Part shown: positions 1 through 9,319 of the stretch, piece after piece
Layout: every line of letters starts with the position of its first letter
Position numbering within the stretch: position 1 is the stretch's first letter
Assembly: GCF_005938105.1 (NCBI RefSeq)
Contig: NZ_VCPE01000012.1
Span: 62,001-126,000 of the forward strand
Direction: 5' to 3'
From: Brucella haematophila
Lineage (GTDB): Bacteria > Pseudomonadota > Alphaproteobacteria > Rhizobiales > Rhizobiaceae
DNA length: 64,000 nt
Made by a program: the position numbers and the translations under genes
The notes under the pieces: generated by a model
Database searches by the model: none
What the model saw: the letters and a program-made list of their open reading frames with translations, nothing else
What the model was told of the DNA's origin: nothing

Positions 1-757
1 CAACAATGCCCTCGCCAAGCAAGGTCTTCGCAAAGGGCGCAATGGCGAGATCGGCCATGATGGCGGCGCGCTGTCCGGTGGAGTGAGAACTCATATAAGC
101 AATGCGATAAGGGCGGCCCGAGCTTTCGAGCGCTTCCAGCGCATTGCCGCGCCACGCGCAACCCTCTTCCCAGATGGAAAGCGGCAGCGGATCGCGACGG
201 TAAGCCGTTCCGCATTTCGCCCCGGCCCAGACGAGTTCCTCGTCGAGCAACACTTCCGTGTCGCCCTTGCCGGGCACCGTATGCGAGATATTGACCAGCG
301 TAACATCAAGACGTCGCTCATCCAGACGCTTGCGCAGATTGCTGCTCTGATCAATCACCACATCGACCGTCACGCCCGGATGTGTTTCCGCAAAGCGCTT
401 GAGAACGAGCGGCAGAACGCATTCGCCAATATCATCCGGTGAACCGAGCCGCACCACGCCAGTGACGGTCGGTGCGACAAATTTCGAAACCGCTTCACGA
501 TTGAGCGCCAGAAGACGCCGAGCAAAGCCCAGCAGAACCTCACCGTCGCTGGTCAGCGTGACGGAACGGGCATCGCGGTCGAACACGGCGACGCCGATCT
601 GCTCTTCAAGTTTCTTGATTTGCATCGACACAGCCGATGGCGTGCGAAAAACCGCATTAGCGGCAGAAGAAAAACTGCCCGTGTCTGCAATCGCAACGAA
701 AGTGCGAAGGACATCGATATCGAGCATTGGCAAAGGATGCTGGACGGGCGCTGTCAT
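1..757 (-). CDS. LysR-family transcriptional regulator (3' end outside window)
   Basis: A DNA-binding transcription regulator read from the complementary strand, starting at the ATG at 757 and still open at base 1, so about 252 codons are present. The first 60 residues form a typical LysR winged helix-turn-helix (TFVAIADTGSFSSAANAVF followed by PSAVSMQIKKLEEQIG). A substrate-binding-like domain begins near residue 95 (VRLGSPDDIGE). About 40-50 C-terminal residues should lie outside the window. The effector is unknown. The DUF1127 gene is divergent from it (start at 919), so the 160-bp gap may carry the regulator's own operator. The family call is secure; the target genes cannot be read from here. 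Confidence 0.9.
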   Translation of the reverse strand, partial: MTAPVQHPLPMLDIDVLRTFVAIADTGSFSSAANAVFRTPSAVSMQIKKLEEQIGVAVFDRDARSVTLTSDGEVLLGFARRLLALNREAVSKFVAPTVTGVVRLGSPDDIGECVLPLVLKRFAETHPGVTVDVVIDQSSNLRKRLDERRLDVTLVNISHTVPGKGDTEVLLDEELVWAGAKCGTAYRRDPLPLSIWEEGCAWRGNALEALESSGRPYRIAYMSSHSTGQRAAIMADLAIAPFAKTLLGEGIV

Positions 758-918
758 GACGGGACTCCGGTGATGATAAATCAAATTTTCTGATCTTAAG
801 CCTTTTTATATTTCGTTTGATTGAACGTCAAGCACAGCGCACATTAACCCCATCGAAAACACACAACCCGCTGCAGCAGGCATTCAAACCAATCCATTCT
901 CGCCCGAGGAGACCGAAA

Positions 919-1227
919 ATGACCGTACAATGCCAAATCGTGGGCCAAACCATGGGCCAAACCGCAGGCCAAACTGCAAACCGTGCCCGCCGTCCGACGC
1001 CATCGACATCCGGCACTTCGCTTGTCTGGTTGCGCCAGGCTTATCTCGAACTGCGGAGCCAGATCGATCAATGGCTGCTCGACCGCAAGATCGCCCGCAC
1101 CCGCCTCTCGATCCAGAATCTGCCCGAACATATCCGGCAGGACATTGGCTGGCCGGCAATCGACGACCGCCTTCCGGTCATGCGACAAGGCCGCCCCGCG
1201 AGCCCGAACACAGCGCGCAAGGGCTGA
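919..1227 (+). CDS. DUF1127 domain protein with N-terminal GQT repeats
   Basis: Small basic protein of 102 residues. The C-terminal half (WLRQAYLELRSQIDQW, then ARTRLSIQNLPEHIRQDIGW) matches the DUF1127 (YjiS-like) pattern, which ends in a short Arg-rich helix pair and the hallmark DIG motif. The family is common in Alphaproteobacteria and some members affect RNA turnover or phosphate and stress responses; the role here is unknown. The ATG at 919 is preceded by a strong GAGGAGA ribosome-binding site (906-912), better than the upstream in-frame start at 817. The N-terminus contains tandem Gly-Gln-Thr repeats encoded by imperfect 12-bp DNA repeats. Confidence 0.7.
   Translation: MTVQCQIVGQTMGQTAGQTANRARRPTPSTSGTSLVWLRQAYLELRSQIDQWLLDRKIARTRLSIQNLPEHIRQDIGWPAIDDRLPVMRQGRPASPNTARKG
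939..974 (+). repeat. Imperfect 12-bp tandem repeat within the DUF1127 gene
   Basis: Three consecutive 12-bp units, CGTGGGCCAAAC, CATGGGCCAAAC and CGCAGGCCAAAC, lie in frame and encode GQTMGQTAGQT. The unit length is a multiple of three, so copy-number change would keep the frame. It may be a small VNTR. Confidence 0.7.
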
Positions 1228-1538
1228 TTTGCGACAATAATTGCTCTTCGAATGAGGGCGAGCCTGTTTCGCCCTCATTTTCACGACATAAAAATACCTT
1301 CTCGCGGCAGGCATTTAGCCGCACTTTGCAACCTAACTGTTCTGTGTCTCAATAAAGCACTATCCCGTTTGCGTCATTGCCCTCCCCTAGCATTTGCGGG
1401 CAATGATACCGGGATCGCCGGTCTGATAGCGACCGGTAAATGCGGGGCAAAAATCGACCCCGCAGTCGTGACGGAGACGTAAGCAGCACCGCGTCGGGAA
1501 CCGCGGCATCTGCTTCAAAAAATGGGAACGGTCCGGTT
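1228..1538. other. 311-bp intergenic stretch upstream of the AraC-family gene
   Basis: No convincing gene, RNA or terminator was seen. An in-frame upstream start at 1440 would extend the downstream regulator by 33 Ser/Ala-rich residues that do not resemble the family, so this stretch is read as promoter and leader DNA. Confidence 0.5.
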
Positions 1539-2537
1539 ATGAACCAGGCTTCATCGATCAAGCGGTCTATTGTCTTTTTTCTGGTGCCGAACTTTTCGAT
1601 GATCGCGTTTGCGACGGCCATCGAGCCGCTGCGCATCGCCAATCGTATGCTCGGTTACGAAGCCTACCACTGGCGCCTCACGTCAACGGATGGCCAACCG
1701 GTCACAGCATCCAACGGCGTCGTGTGCGCCGTCAATGCCTCGCTGGAAGACGAACGACGCTATCTGCAACGCGAACAGCGCCCTTCCATGGTGTTTGTCT
1801 GCTCCGGTGTCTATGTCGAGGATTTCCGCAACAAGTCGGTCTTCGCCTGGCTCCGCGAAGAATATAATCGCGGCGTGGCGGTCGGGGGCCTTTGCACCGG
1901 CGCGCATATCCTCGCCGCAGCCGGACTTCTTTCCGGAAAGCGCTGCGCCATTCATTGGGAAAATCTGCCGGGCTTTGCGGAAGCTTTCCCCAAAGCCGAG
2001 GTCTATGCCGACCTGTTCGAATTCGACAGCAATATCTACACCTGTGCGGGCGGCACCGCTTCGCTCGACATGATGCTGAAGCTGATCGGCGATGATTTCG
2101 ACGCCAATCTGGTCAACAAGATCTGCGAACAGGCGCTGACCGACCGCGTCCGCAGCCCGCAAGACAGGCAGCGACTGCCGCTGCGCGCGCGCCTCGGCAT
2201 CCAGAACTCCAAGGTTTTGACCATCATCGAGATGATGGAAGCCAACCTGTCTGAGCCGCAGGCGCTGATCAATGTCGCCCACACGATCGGCTTGTCGCGC
2301 CGTCAGGTCGAACGCCTGTTCCGGCAGGAAATGGGGCGTTCCCCGGCCCGCTATTATCTGGAAATCCGCCTCGACCGCGCACGCCACCTGCTTTTGCAGT
2401 CGTCCATGCCTGTCGTGGAAGTGGCAGTGGCTTGCGGCTTCGTTTCCGCGTCGCATTTTTCCAAATGCTATCGCGAACTCTATGGGCGCTCGCCGCAACA
2501 GGAGCGTGCAGATCGCAAAATGCTCATCGCGGCATAG
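1539..2537 (+). CDS. GlxA/GbdR-type AraC-family transcriptional regulator
   Basis: A 332-residue regulator with an N-terminal DJ-1/PfpI (class I glutamine amidotransferase-like) domain at about residues 12-185 and a C-terminal AraC/XylS double helix-turn-helix at about residues 225-325 (LINVAHTIGLSRRQVERLF; VVEVAVACGFVSASHFSKCY). The nucleophile-elbow-like sequence GGLCTGAHI places a Cys near residue 119. This architecture is shared with GbdR, the activator of glycine-betaine and dimethylglycine catabolism, and with ArgR- and CdhR-type relatives. The next gene is a GcvT-fused dehydrogenase, which fits a GbdR-like role, but that is inference. The ATG at 1539 follows a GGGAACGG site. Confidence 0.85.
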   Translation: MNQASSIKRSIVFFLVPNFSMIAFATAIEPLRIANRMLGYEAYHWRLTSTDGQPVTASNGVVCAVNASLEDERRYLQREQRPSMVFVCSGVYVEDFRNKSVFAWLREEYNRGVAVGGLCTGAHILAAAGLLSGKRCAIHWENLPGFAEAFPKAEVYADLFEFDSNIYTCAGGTASLDMMLKLIGDDFDANLVNKICEQALTDRVRSPQDRQRLPLRARLGIQNSKVLTIIEMMEANLSEPQALINVAHTIGLSRRQVERLFRQEMGRSPARYYLEIRLDRARHLLLQSSMPVVEVAVACGFVSASHFSKCYRELYGRSPQQERADRKMLIAA

Positions 2538-2822
2538 GCTGGATCAGTACAGCGAATAGGAATGTCGATTGATAGAGCCGACCGGTATTCGTGTAAAAGA
2601 TAAGAAAATCAGAACCGTAACGCGTCTTTCGGAATCAATTTCGCAAGATCGTGTCTGGCCCATTTGGGCATGTCGCTTGCAGAACAGGCTTAATGCGAAA
2701 AACCCCGGCTATGACCGGTAATCGACACAGTCGTGTCAGGCAGCGAATATGTCGTATAAAGGCAAATATCCTGCCCCATCAGCGATTATGGTTCTGTCAA
2801 ATACCAACCAGGGTCACATAAA
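2538..2822. promoter_or_regulatory. Regulatory gap before the dehydrogenase gene
   Basis: A 285-bp spacer with no gene. It contains a short dyad, GCCC-ATTT-GGGC (2658-2669), about 155 bp upstream of the dehydrogenase start, followed by TGTCGC and later TGCGAAA half-site-like sequences. It could be the binding region of the adjacent AraC-type activator. This is suggestion only; no experimental consensus was applied. Confidence 0.3.
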
Positions 2823-5384
2823 ATGGCAGAGTTTCCTAAGAAGGCGAAGGTCGTAATCGTCGGGCTCGGCGGCATCGTCGGCGCATCCGTCGTGCACCAC
2901 CTGATCGAACGGGGCTGGGACGACATCGTCGGCATCGACAAGTCGGGCATTCCAACGGATATCGGCTCGACAGCCCACGCATCGGATTTCTGCTATGCGA
3001 CCAGCCACGATTTTCTGTCCTGCTGGACCACGCTTTATTCCATCGATTTCTACGAAAAGATGGGGCATTACGCCCGCGTCGGCGGCCTTGAAGTCGCCCG
3101 TGTCGGCGACGATGGCCGCATGGATGAGATCAAGCGCAAGGTCGCTTCCGGCAAAGCCTTCGGCACCCGCGCCCGTTTGATTGAACCGGCGGAGATCAAG
3201 GAAAAATTCCCGCTGATCGAAGAAAGCATGGTTCAGGGTGGCCTCTGGGACCCGGATGCCGGTCTGGTCATCCCGCGTTCGCAGACAGTCGCTGGCAAGC
3301 TGATCGATCAGGCGGAAGCTGCTGGCAAATTGCAGAGCTTTGCCAATACGCCCGCCCAGTCGCTGCTTATCGAGAATGGCCGCATCAAGGGTGTGGTCAC
3401 GCATCGCGGCACCATCGAAGCCGATTATGTGGTGATCTGCGCCGGTCTCTGGGGACGTTTGATTGCCGAAATGGTTGGCGAAGACCTGCCCGTCATGCCG
3501 ATTGACCATCCGCTGACATTCTTCGGCCCCTATACTGAATTTGAAGGCACGGGAAAGGAAATCGGCTGGCCGCTCATGCGCGATCAGGGCAATTCGGCCT
3601 ATATGCGCGATACCGGCGATCCGAAGACTGCCGAAGGCGGCCAGATCGAATGGGGCTATTACGAAGAGACCAATCCGCGCCTCTGCCACCCGCGTGACCT
3701 TTTGGAAAAGCACGAAGCACGCCTTTCGCCGTCGCAGCGCGACCTCGATATGGAGCAGATTCTGGAACCTCTCGAACGCGCCATCGAGTTGACCCCTATT
3801 CTCGGCGAGCTTGGCTATAATGAAAGCCATTCCTTCAACGGCTTCCTGCAAGTCACCACCGATGGCGGCCCCTCCATGGGTGAAAGTCAGAAGGTGCGTG
3901 GTCTCTGGTATGCGGTCGCAATCTGGGTCAAGGACGGCCCCGGCATGGGTAAGCTCATTGCCGACTGGATGACCGACGGTCGCACATCCATCGACCATCA
4001 CGCCATCGACTATTCCCGTTTCTATCCGCACCAGATGACAGAGCAGTTCATCTGGGATCGCTGCACCGAAACGGCAATGAAGGTCTATAATCCGGCCGTG
4101 CACCCCCGTGAGCCATTCTCCAAGGGGCGCAATATCCGTCGCTCACCGTTCTATGAGCGCGAAGTTGAGCTTGGCGGCCATTTCATGGAACTCGGCGGCT
4201 GGGAACGTGCGCATGGCTACGCCGCCAATGAGCATCTGCTGGAAAAATACGGCAACCGCGTTCCGGTGCGCGAAAACGAATGGGACAACCGCCATTTCTG
4301 GCGTGTTTCAAATGCCGAACATCTCGAACTGACGGAAAATTGCGGCATCATCAATCTCTCGCATTTCGCGATGTACGACATTGAAGGTCCTGACCATGTC
4401 GAGCTGATGGAATGGCTCTGCGCGGCCAAGATTGGCGGCGACGCCAATATCGGCAAGGGCATCTATACGCACTTCCTCGATGATGAAGGCATGGTGCGCG
4501 CCGACTTCACGGCAATCCGCATGGCGGACCGTATTCGCATGATCAACGGCGCCGATGCTGGCCCCCGCGATTTCCATTACATGCGCCGCGTGGCCGAGGA
4601 TAAGGGATTTGACGTCACCATCACCGATGTGACCGAGAAATATGTCACCATCGGCATCTGGGGTCCGAATGCTCGCGAAAACCTCAAGAAGGTTGTCGAA
4701 AATCCGGAAGGTCTGGATGCCGAAAACTTCGCTTTTGCGGCAATCAAGCCGATCAGGATTGCAGCTAAGGACGTGACCGCCTTCCGCATTTCCTATGTCG
4801 GCGAACAGGGCTGGGAATTGCACATGCGTTATGAAGACGGCCTCGCCGTCTGGGATGCGCTGCGCTCCACCGGCACGATTGCTGTTGGTGTCGAAACCTA
4901 TGCCAACACCCGCCGTATGGAGAAAAGCCTGCGCCTTCAGAATGCCGACCTGCTGACGGAGTATAATCTCCTTGAAGCCGATCTGGCTCGCCCGAAGGTC
5001 AAGGAAGCCGATTTCCGCGGCAAGGCCAAGCATGTCGAATATCGCGCTCGCGAAAATCAGCCTGCCATGCTCTGCACGCTGGTCATGACCGATAATGTCG
5101 ATTCGAAAGGTGTGGCCCGTTATCCTGTCGGCATCATGCCAGTCATGGAACCGGAAACCGGCGAAACGCTGGTTGATGAACTGGGCCGCCGCTCATTCAC
5201 CTCATCGGTGGCTTTCGGCCCGACCATCGGCAAGAATATCGCACTTGCCTATCTGCCATGGAGCCATTGCCAGGAAGGCCGCAAGCTGACCGTCGAATAT
5301 TTCGGCGAAACCTATCCGGTTGAAGTGGCCTCCGTTGGCTACAAGCCGCTTTACGACCCGGAAAACCTCAAGCCACGCAGCTGA
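2823..5384 (+). CDS. FAD-dependent dimethylglycine/sarcosine dehydrogenase-like protein fused to GcvT
   Basis: An 853-residue enzyme with an N-terminal FAD-dependent amine oxidoreductase (DAO) domain (dinucleotide loop GLGGIVG at residues 14-20), a central FAD-oxidoreductase linker domain to about residue 430, then a folate-binding GcvT aminomethyltransferase domain and its C-terminal barrel (to about 845). The segment GSTAHAS with His52 matches the region where dimethylglycine and sarcosine dehydrogenases bind FAD covalently. Family members demethylate N-methylglycines and pass the one-carbon unit to tetrahydrofolate. Substrate (dimethylglycine, sarcosine or another methylated amine) cannot be fixed from sequence. 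A strong terminator follows. The adjacent GbdR-like regulator supports betaine catabolism. Confidence 0.85.
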   Translation: MAEFPKKAKVVIVGLGGIVGASVVHHLIERGWDDIVGIDKSGIPTDIGSTAHASDFCYATSHDFLSCWTTLYSIDFYEKMGHYARVGGLEVARVGDDGRMDEIKRKVASGKAFGTRARLIEPAEIKEKFPLIEESMVQGGLWDPDAGLVIPRSQTVAGKLIDQAEAAGKLQSFANTPAQSLLIENGRIKGVVTHRGTIEADYVVICAGLWGRLIAEMVGEDLPVMPIDHPLTFFGPYTEFEGTGKEIGWPLMRDQGNSAYMRDTGDPKTAEGGQIEWGYYEETNPRLCHPRDLLEKHEARLSPSQRDLDMEQILEPLERAIELTPILGELGYNESHSFNGFLQVTTDGGPSMGESQKVRGLWYAVAIWVKDGPGMGKLIADWMTDGRTSIDHHAIDYSRFYPHQMTEQFIWDRCTETAMKVYNPAVHPREPFSKGRNIRRSPFYEREVELGGHFMELGGWERAHGYAANEHLLEKYGNRVPVRENEWDNRHFWRVSNAEHLELTENCGIINLSHFAMYDIEGPDHVELMEWLCAAKIGGDANIGKGIYTHFLDDEGMVRADFTAIRMADRIRMINGADAGPRDFHYMRRVAEDKGFDVTITDVTEKYVTIGIWGPNARENLKKVVENPEGLDAENFAFAAIKPIRIAAKDVTAFRISYVGEQGWELHMRYEDGLAVWDALRSTGTIAVGVETYANTRRMEKSLRLQNADLLTEYNLLEADLARPKVKEADFRGKAKHVEYRARENQPAMLCTLVMTDNVDSKGVARYPVGIMPVMEPETGETLVDELGRRSFTSSVAFGPTIGKNIALAYLPWSHCQEGRKLTVEYFGETYPVEVASVGYKPLYDPENLKPRS

Positions 5385-5402
5385 TCCAACCGAGAGACAA
5401 AC

Positions 5403-5431
5403 AAAAAGCCGGGCACTTCGCCCGGCTTTTT
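5403..5431. terminator. Bidirectional rho-independent terminator
   Basis: The stem AAAAAGCCGGGC / GCCCGGCTTTTT around a short ACTTC loop sits between the ends of the convergent dehydrogenase gene (stop at 5384) and small secreted-protein gene (stop at 5453). It has an A-run on one side and a T-run on the other, so it can serve both strands. Confidence 0.9.
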
Positions 5432-5452
5432 CAATTCTACAATTCACCGATC

Positions 5453-5743
5453 TTATTTCAGCGTCGCCTTGCCGCCGGTAAGAGTGATGGTCTCATCACC
5501 CGTCAGCGCTTCACGGTCGCCGTTCGGAAAGGTCACGAAGCAGCCGGACGCGCAAAAATCGACCGTATCGCCGGGTGCGACAACCATTTCACGCTTGGAC
5601 GCACCCTCGGTGACCACGATGGTCTGCGCGGCGCTGTCCTTGTTGGAAATCTTGGCGGCGTAGGAACCACCCATGGAAGCTGCAAGCATAATGACTGCGC
5701 CAAGACCGATCGTACCAAATTTGTTGATCTGAATTACGTTCAT
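5453..5743 (-). CDS. Small secreted protein of unknown function
   Basis: A 96-residue protein with a clear Sec signal peptide (hydrophobic residues 10-25, probable cleavage after Ala29-Ala30 in SYAAK) and a mature domain of about 67 residues. The mature part is rich in Thr and beta-type sequence and has a Cys pair in VDFCASGCFV that could form a disulfide. No family is recognised. It is convergent with the dehydrogenase gene and shares its terminator. A periplasmic location is likely; the function is unknown. Confidence 0.7.
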   Translation of the reverse strand: MNVIQINKFGTIGLGAVIMLAASMGGSYAAKISNKDSAAQTIVVTEGASKREMVVAPGDTVDFCASGCFVTFPNGDREALTGDETITLTGGKATLK

Positions 5744-5885
5744 ATCGTTTCGGCGTTTCCACCGCTCCCGCTTCTACAACCCCGATGAAAACAGGTGCCC
5801 CGCTTCCATCCTCGAAGAACGGCCCGCCGTTCCATGGCTCATTTATAGATGGACAAAACTGAACTGCAACTGAACGACGCGTTCA

Positions 5886-8504
5886 TCACGCCTTATCGTC
5901 ATTGTCGTCCGATGCCTTGGCTTTCTCCTCGCGTTCTTTCTTTTTCGGCGCGGCTGTCGGCACCTTCTGCACGAGTTCCGAAAGCTTCTCGATTTCCGGC
6001 AGGCTCAGCACCAGATCGGTCGAAGACGAGCATAGATGCAGGCCCTCTTCATGGAACCGCTCCACGATCTGAAACCGCAGCTCGTTCTTGATGCCGCCGG
6101 TCGCGGTGATATCCGCGACATGGGCGTAGATATCGAACACCATCAGCGAGTCGGTCATGCTTTGAAAAGCGACAAACGGTTCGGGATTTTTGAGAATGGA
6201 CGGGTGGGCGCGCACGATATCCATCAGCAGCGTGTGCACACGTCGCGGTTCTTCCGTATAGGAGGCCTGCACATTGATATCGATGCGGCCAAGCTTGTTG
6301 CGATGCGTCCAGTTACCGACATTGCCGTTGATCAGTGTCGAGTTCGGCACAATGATCGACTGCTTCTGGAAAGTTTCCACTTCCGTTGCGCGCACGCTGA
6401 TCTTCTTGACGATGCCGCTGACTGTACCCGCTTCTACCCAGTCGCCTACCTTGAACGGACGCTCTGCCAGAAGAATGAGACCGGAAACGAAGTTCTGGAC
6501 AATATTCTGGAGACCAAAACCGATACCGAGAGAAAGACCACCGGCGATCAGCGCCAGATTGGACATATTGAACCCGGCTGCGGAGACGCCCATCAGGGCC
6601 GCAAGACAGAGCCCGACATAACCGACCACCGTGCGGATGGAGTTGCGCACGCCGGAATCGACGCGGCCTCGTGCCATTACGCTGTTGTCGAGCCAGTTCT
6701 GGAACCAGCGCGTCAACAGATAACCGATCACGAACAGCAGAACACCGGTGAGCAGACCCATCAGCGAAACCGACATATTGCCGATTTCAAAGCCGGTCAT
6801 CAGTTTGAAGAAGGCATTTTTCAGTTCGGCCCACTGGAAGCCGAGCTGCATCAGCACCAGCGGAATACCAATCAGTGCGACGACCAGATTGATGAGAATG
6901 CCTGCGACGAGCCCAAGCTGGTCGAGTGTCGCATCATCGAAACGAAAGCGCTCGCGCAGGCCCGCGCCAATTTTGCTGGACGCAAATGCCTGTTCTTCGG
7001 AAATGGCACGGCCCGTCAGGAAACCCAGATACATGGTGACCAGAAAGGCGCCAGTGACGACGATCTGCTGCGACAGAAAACGCGCCAGACCGATATAACC
7101 GAAAACGGCAGCCAGAATGGGCAGAAGTCCCAATATGATCAGGAAGACCTTGAACGCACGCGGCCATGAACGCACGCGCTCGTCATCCTGCCGTTCCACG
7201 GGCTTCAGGAAGGCAATCGCCAGAATGAGAATGCCAACCATCATGGTCGCCAGCAGGCTTTGTGCCATGGTGAGCGACAGGGGCGACGACAGCAGCTTGT
7301 TGACTGTCCCGACAAAGGAATCGACGCCCGTTGTCAGCGCTGTCGCCGTTATGAGCAGGCCCAGAATACGCCCCGGGCGCGGAGCAATCGGCACGAGCCG
7401 CCATTGCGGCATGTCGGGGCTGATACAGGCCGCAGCCAGACGATGGATGAAGAAGACGAGACCGAGGACGATGAACAGCGATTCCAGTATCGACGCAACG
7501 TCCGTCCTTAGAACATTGAAATAATTCAGGAAAAAATATGTCGTCGCCAGAAAGACGCCAACTGCTGCTGACGGAATGACGGTGGACCAGAAGGCAACCA
7601 GAAGACGGCTGAGATAGGACGGTGATTCGATTGTCGGGTCACGCTGATAAAGCGTGCCCAGTACACGCCGCGCGCCAAGCTGGATCACCAGCGCGCCGAC
7701 GAATGCGAAAAACGCTGCGGCAAGGAACGAGTTCAGCTTGAAGGTGACGACGAAACGCCACCATGACTGGATAATACGCCAGAACGACACGACCTGATTG
7801 TTCGCCGCCGATGCAACCTCTGTACCGAGCGCGGAGTCGAGATTGACGCGCTGGGACAGTGTTTTCGCAAAAAGATCGCGACGCAGATCGCCGATCTTCG
7901 CCGACATCTGATTGACGTTCAGCGAGGTATCTTCCGTGTCACCGATCATCGCGTTGATCGCCGCTTTTTCAGCGGTGAGCTTCTTGCGCTCGTCGGTGAC
8001 GATGGTGGGTTCGGTTGCCTCGCCGGTCGGCGCAGGGCCTAGCTGTTCCAGACGTGTGTTGATCTCGGTCAGGCGCGGACGAAAAGCGACACCTGCATCG
8101 AGAAGCTTTTTGGAAAGCCCGTCCAGCTGAAGCTTCAGATTCGCCAGATTTTCGTCGCTGGTTCCCGACTTTTGCAACTGTTCGCCGATCTTCTGCGCCT
8201 GCTGCTTCAGATCGTCGATGATCGGCTTTTGCTGCTGCACGATGGCCGACACTGGCGGCTGGGGCTGCTGCTCACCGTTTGCGGGCGCTGCATCGGCACC
8301 ATCATCTGATTGGCTGGCAGGTGCTTGACTGGCTGGAGCCGGTTGCGCAGCCTGCTGCGCTTGCGGCTTGTTATCCTGCGCGCTGGCAGGCGCAATGGCG
8401 GACGCCATGCCGCCCGACGAAAGCGCACCGATCAGAAGAGAAAATGCAAGAATCCGAAACGTCGATAAATAAGCCAATTTCAAATCTGCCGTTAAGAAGA
8501 TCAC
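5886..8504 (-). CDS. Large MscS-family mechanosensitive channel with DUF3772 periplasmic domain
   Basis: About 872 residues: a signal segment (AFSLLIGALSSGGMASAI), a Gln/Pro/Ala-rich linker, a periplasmic coiled region matching DUF3772, around ten membrane helices, then the MscS pore helix and beta domain in the last 300 residues (ALIAGGLSLGIGFGLQNIVQNFVSGLILLAERPFKVGDWV broken by glycines; beta domain with IIVPNST). These channels release solutes on hypo-osmotic shock. The frame stays open to an ATG at 8708, but the extra residues do not look like a signal peptide. I prefer the GTG at 8504; a TTG at 8483 is also possible, and none has a good ribosome-binding site. The C-terminus is Lys/Glu/Asp-rich. 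Confidence 0.85.
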   Translation of the reverse strand: MIFLTADLKLAYLSTFRILAFSLLIGALSSGGMASAIAPASAQDNKPQAQQAAQPAPASQAPASQSDDGADAAPANGEQQPQPPVSAIVQQQKPIIDDLKQQAQKIGEQLQKSGTSDENLANLKLQLDGLSKKLLDAGVAFRPRLTEINTRLEQLGPAPTGEATEPTIVTDERKKLTAEKAAINAMIGDTEDTSLNVNQMSAKIGDLRRDLFAKTLSQRVNLDSALGTEVASAANNQVVSFWRIIQSWWRFVVTFKLNSFLAAAFFAFVGALVIQLGARRVLGTLYQRDPTIESPSYLSRLLVAFWSTVIPSAAVGVFLATTYFFLNYFNVLRTDVASILESLFIVLGLVFFIHRLAAACISPDMPQWRLVPIAPRPGRILGLLITATALTTGVDSFVGTVNKLLSSPLSLTMAQSLLATMMVGILILAIAFLKPVERQDDERVRSWPRAFKVFLIILGLLPILAAVFGYIGLARFLSQQIVVTGAFLVTMYLGFLTGRAISEEQAFASSKIGAGLRERFRFDDATLDQLGLVAGILINLVVALIGIPLVLMQLGFQWAELKNAFFKLMTGFEIGNMSVSLMGLLTGVLLFVIGYLLTRWFQNWLDNSVMARGRVDSGVRNSIRTVVGYVGLCLAALMGVSAAGFNMSNLALIAGGLSLGIGFGLQNIVQNFVSGLILLAERPFKVGDWVEAGTVSGIVKKISVRATEVETFQKQSIIVPNSTLINGNVGNWTHRNKLGRIDINVQASYTEEPRRVHTLLMDIVRAHPSILKNPEPFVAFQSMTDSLMVFDIYAHVADITATGGIKNELRFQIVERFHEEGLHLCSSSTDLVLSLPEIEKLSELVQKVPTAAPKKKEREEKAKASDDNDDKA

Positions 8505-8746
8505 TGTTTCAACATAAAGCGCCGTAGAACGGAAACAAGGCGGGTTGCAAGAGAGAATCCCATTTGCGCCCGAAAGTCCCCAATGGTGCATTTCGTCAGC
8601 CCTAGCTGCGGAACAACAACGAAACCACGGCAAAACGCCAGTATTTCCTTGTTCGCACCGGCACAAATGGCTAATGAGGATTCGTGGACAGTGCGGAAGC
8701 TGGCTCAAATCCTGAGCGAGACTCTAACGAAAGTCTGGGCGGTTTT

Positions 8747-9175
8747 ATGATAGGCATGAACAGCACAGGGCATCATAGACAGCATGGCTTCATGCTGTTG
8801 ATGGCATGCGTGCTGTCTTTTGCGGCCTTATTGTTCGCCGTGGACTTCTCAGCACTCAACGACAAGGCAAGCGACGACACTTCGCGCAGCCTGCACAAGA
8901 TGCTTGCGGCCAGACAGGCTGAAAGCACACCCACGACCCCGGTCCGACAGCAATCGGCACCGGCGCCGCAGCCCATGCGCGCTATCCTCATCGAAGCTAT
9001 CGCCGCGAAAATCAAGGCAGCTTACCCGCTGGGTGGCGACACGGCCCTGACCGTTACTGGAGCTGGCCTTTCCTTTGCCAATGCGAAATCCGCAGAGGCA
9101 GAGCGCGGCTTTCAGCACTTCACGGCTGCCCAGCAATATTTTGGTTTTGCCCGCGCGCCTCCTGTTAGCGCATAA
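8747..9175 (+). CDS. Hypothetical membrane-anchored protein
   Basis: A 142-residue protein with a single N-terminal membrane helix (MLLMACVLSFAALLFAVDF, residues about 17-35) and a mostly Ala/Pro/Gln-rich body ending in a possible small folded domain (ILIEAIAAKIKAAYPLGG). No family is recognised. The ATG at 8747 follows GGGCGG; an upstream in-frame ATG at 8684 would add 21 polar residues before the helix. It is divergent from the MscS-type gene and lies 144 bp before secDF, in the place where yajC sits in other genomes, but it does not resemble YajC. Confidence 0.6.
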   Translation: MIGMNSTGHHRQHGFMLLMACVLSFAALLFAVDFSALNDKASDDTSRSLHKMLAARQAESTPTTPVRQQSAPAPQPMRAILIEAIAAKIKAAYPLGGDTALTVTGAGLSFANAKSAEAERGFQHFTAAQQYFGFARAPPVSA

Positions 9176-9319
9176 TAGGCACCACCGGAGGACTGGCACT
9201 ATCCAGTCCCGAACCCTTTTACGTAAAACAGCGTCATCTGCCCCCACAAAGATTGTGGCTTTCCATTTCGGTCAGCCAATCGGGATTTGAGATGACGCGC
9301 AGACCCGGAACCACAATCC

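Noticed and set aside
2814-4103. Long open frame (429 codons) opposite the dehydrogenase gene
   Set aside because: A shadow of the real gene's codon bias; its product has no domain structure and no ribosome-binding site.
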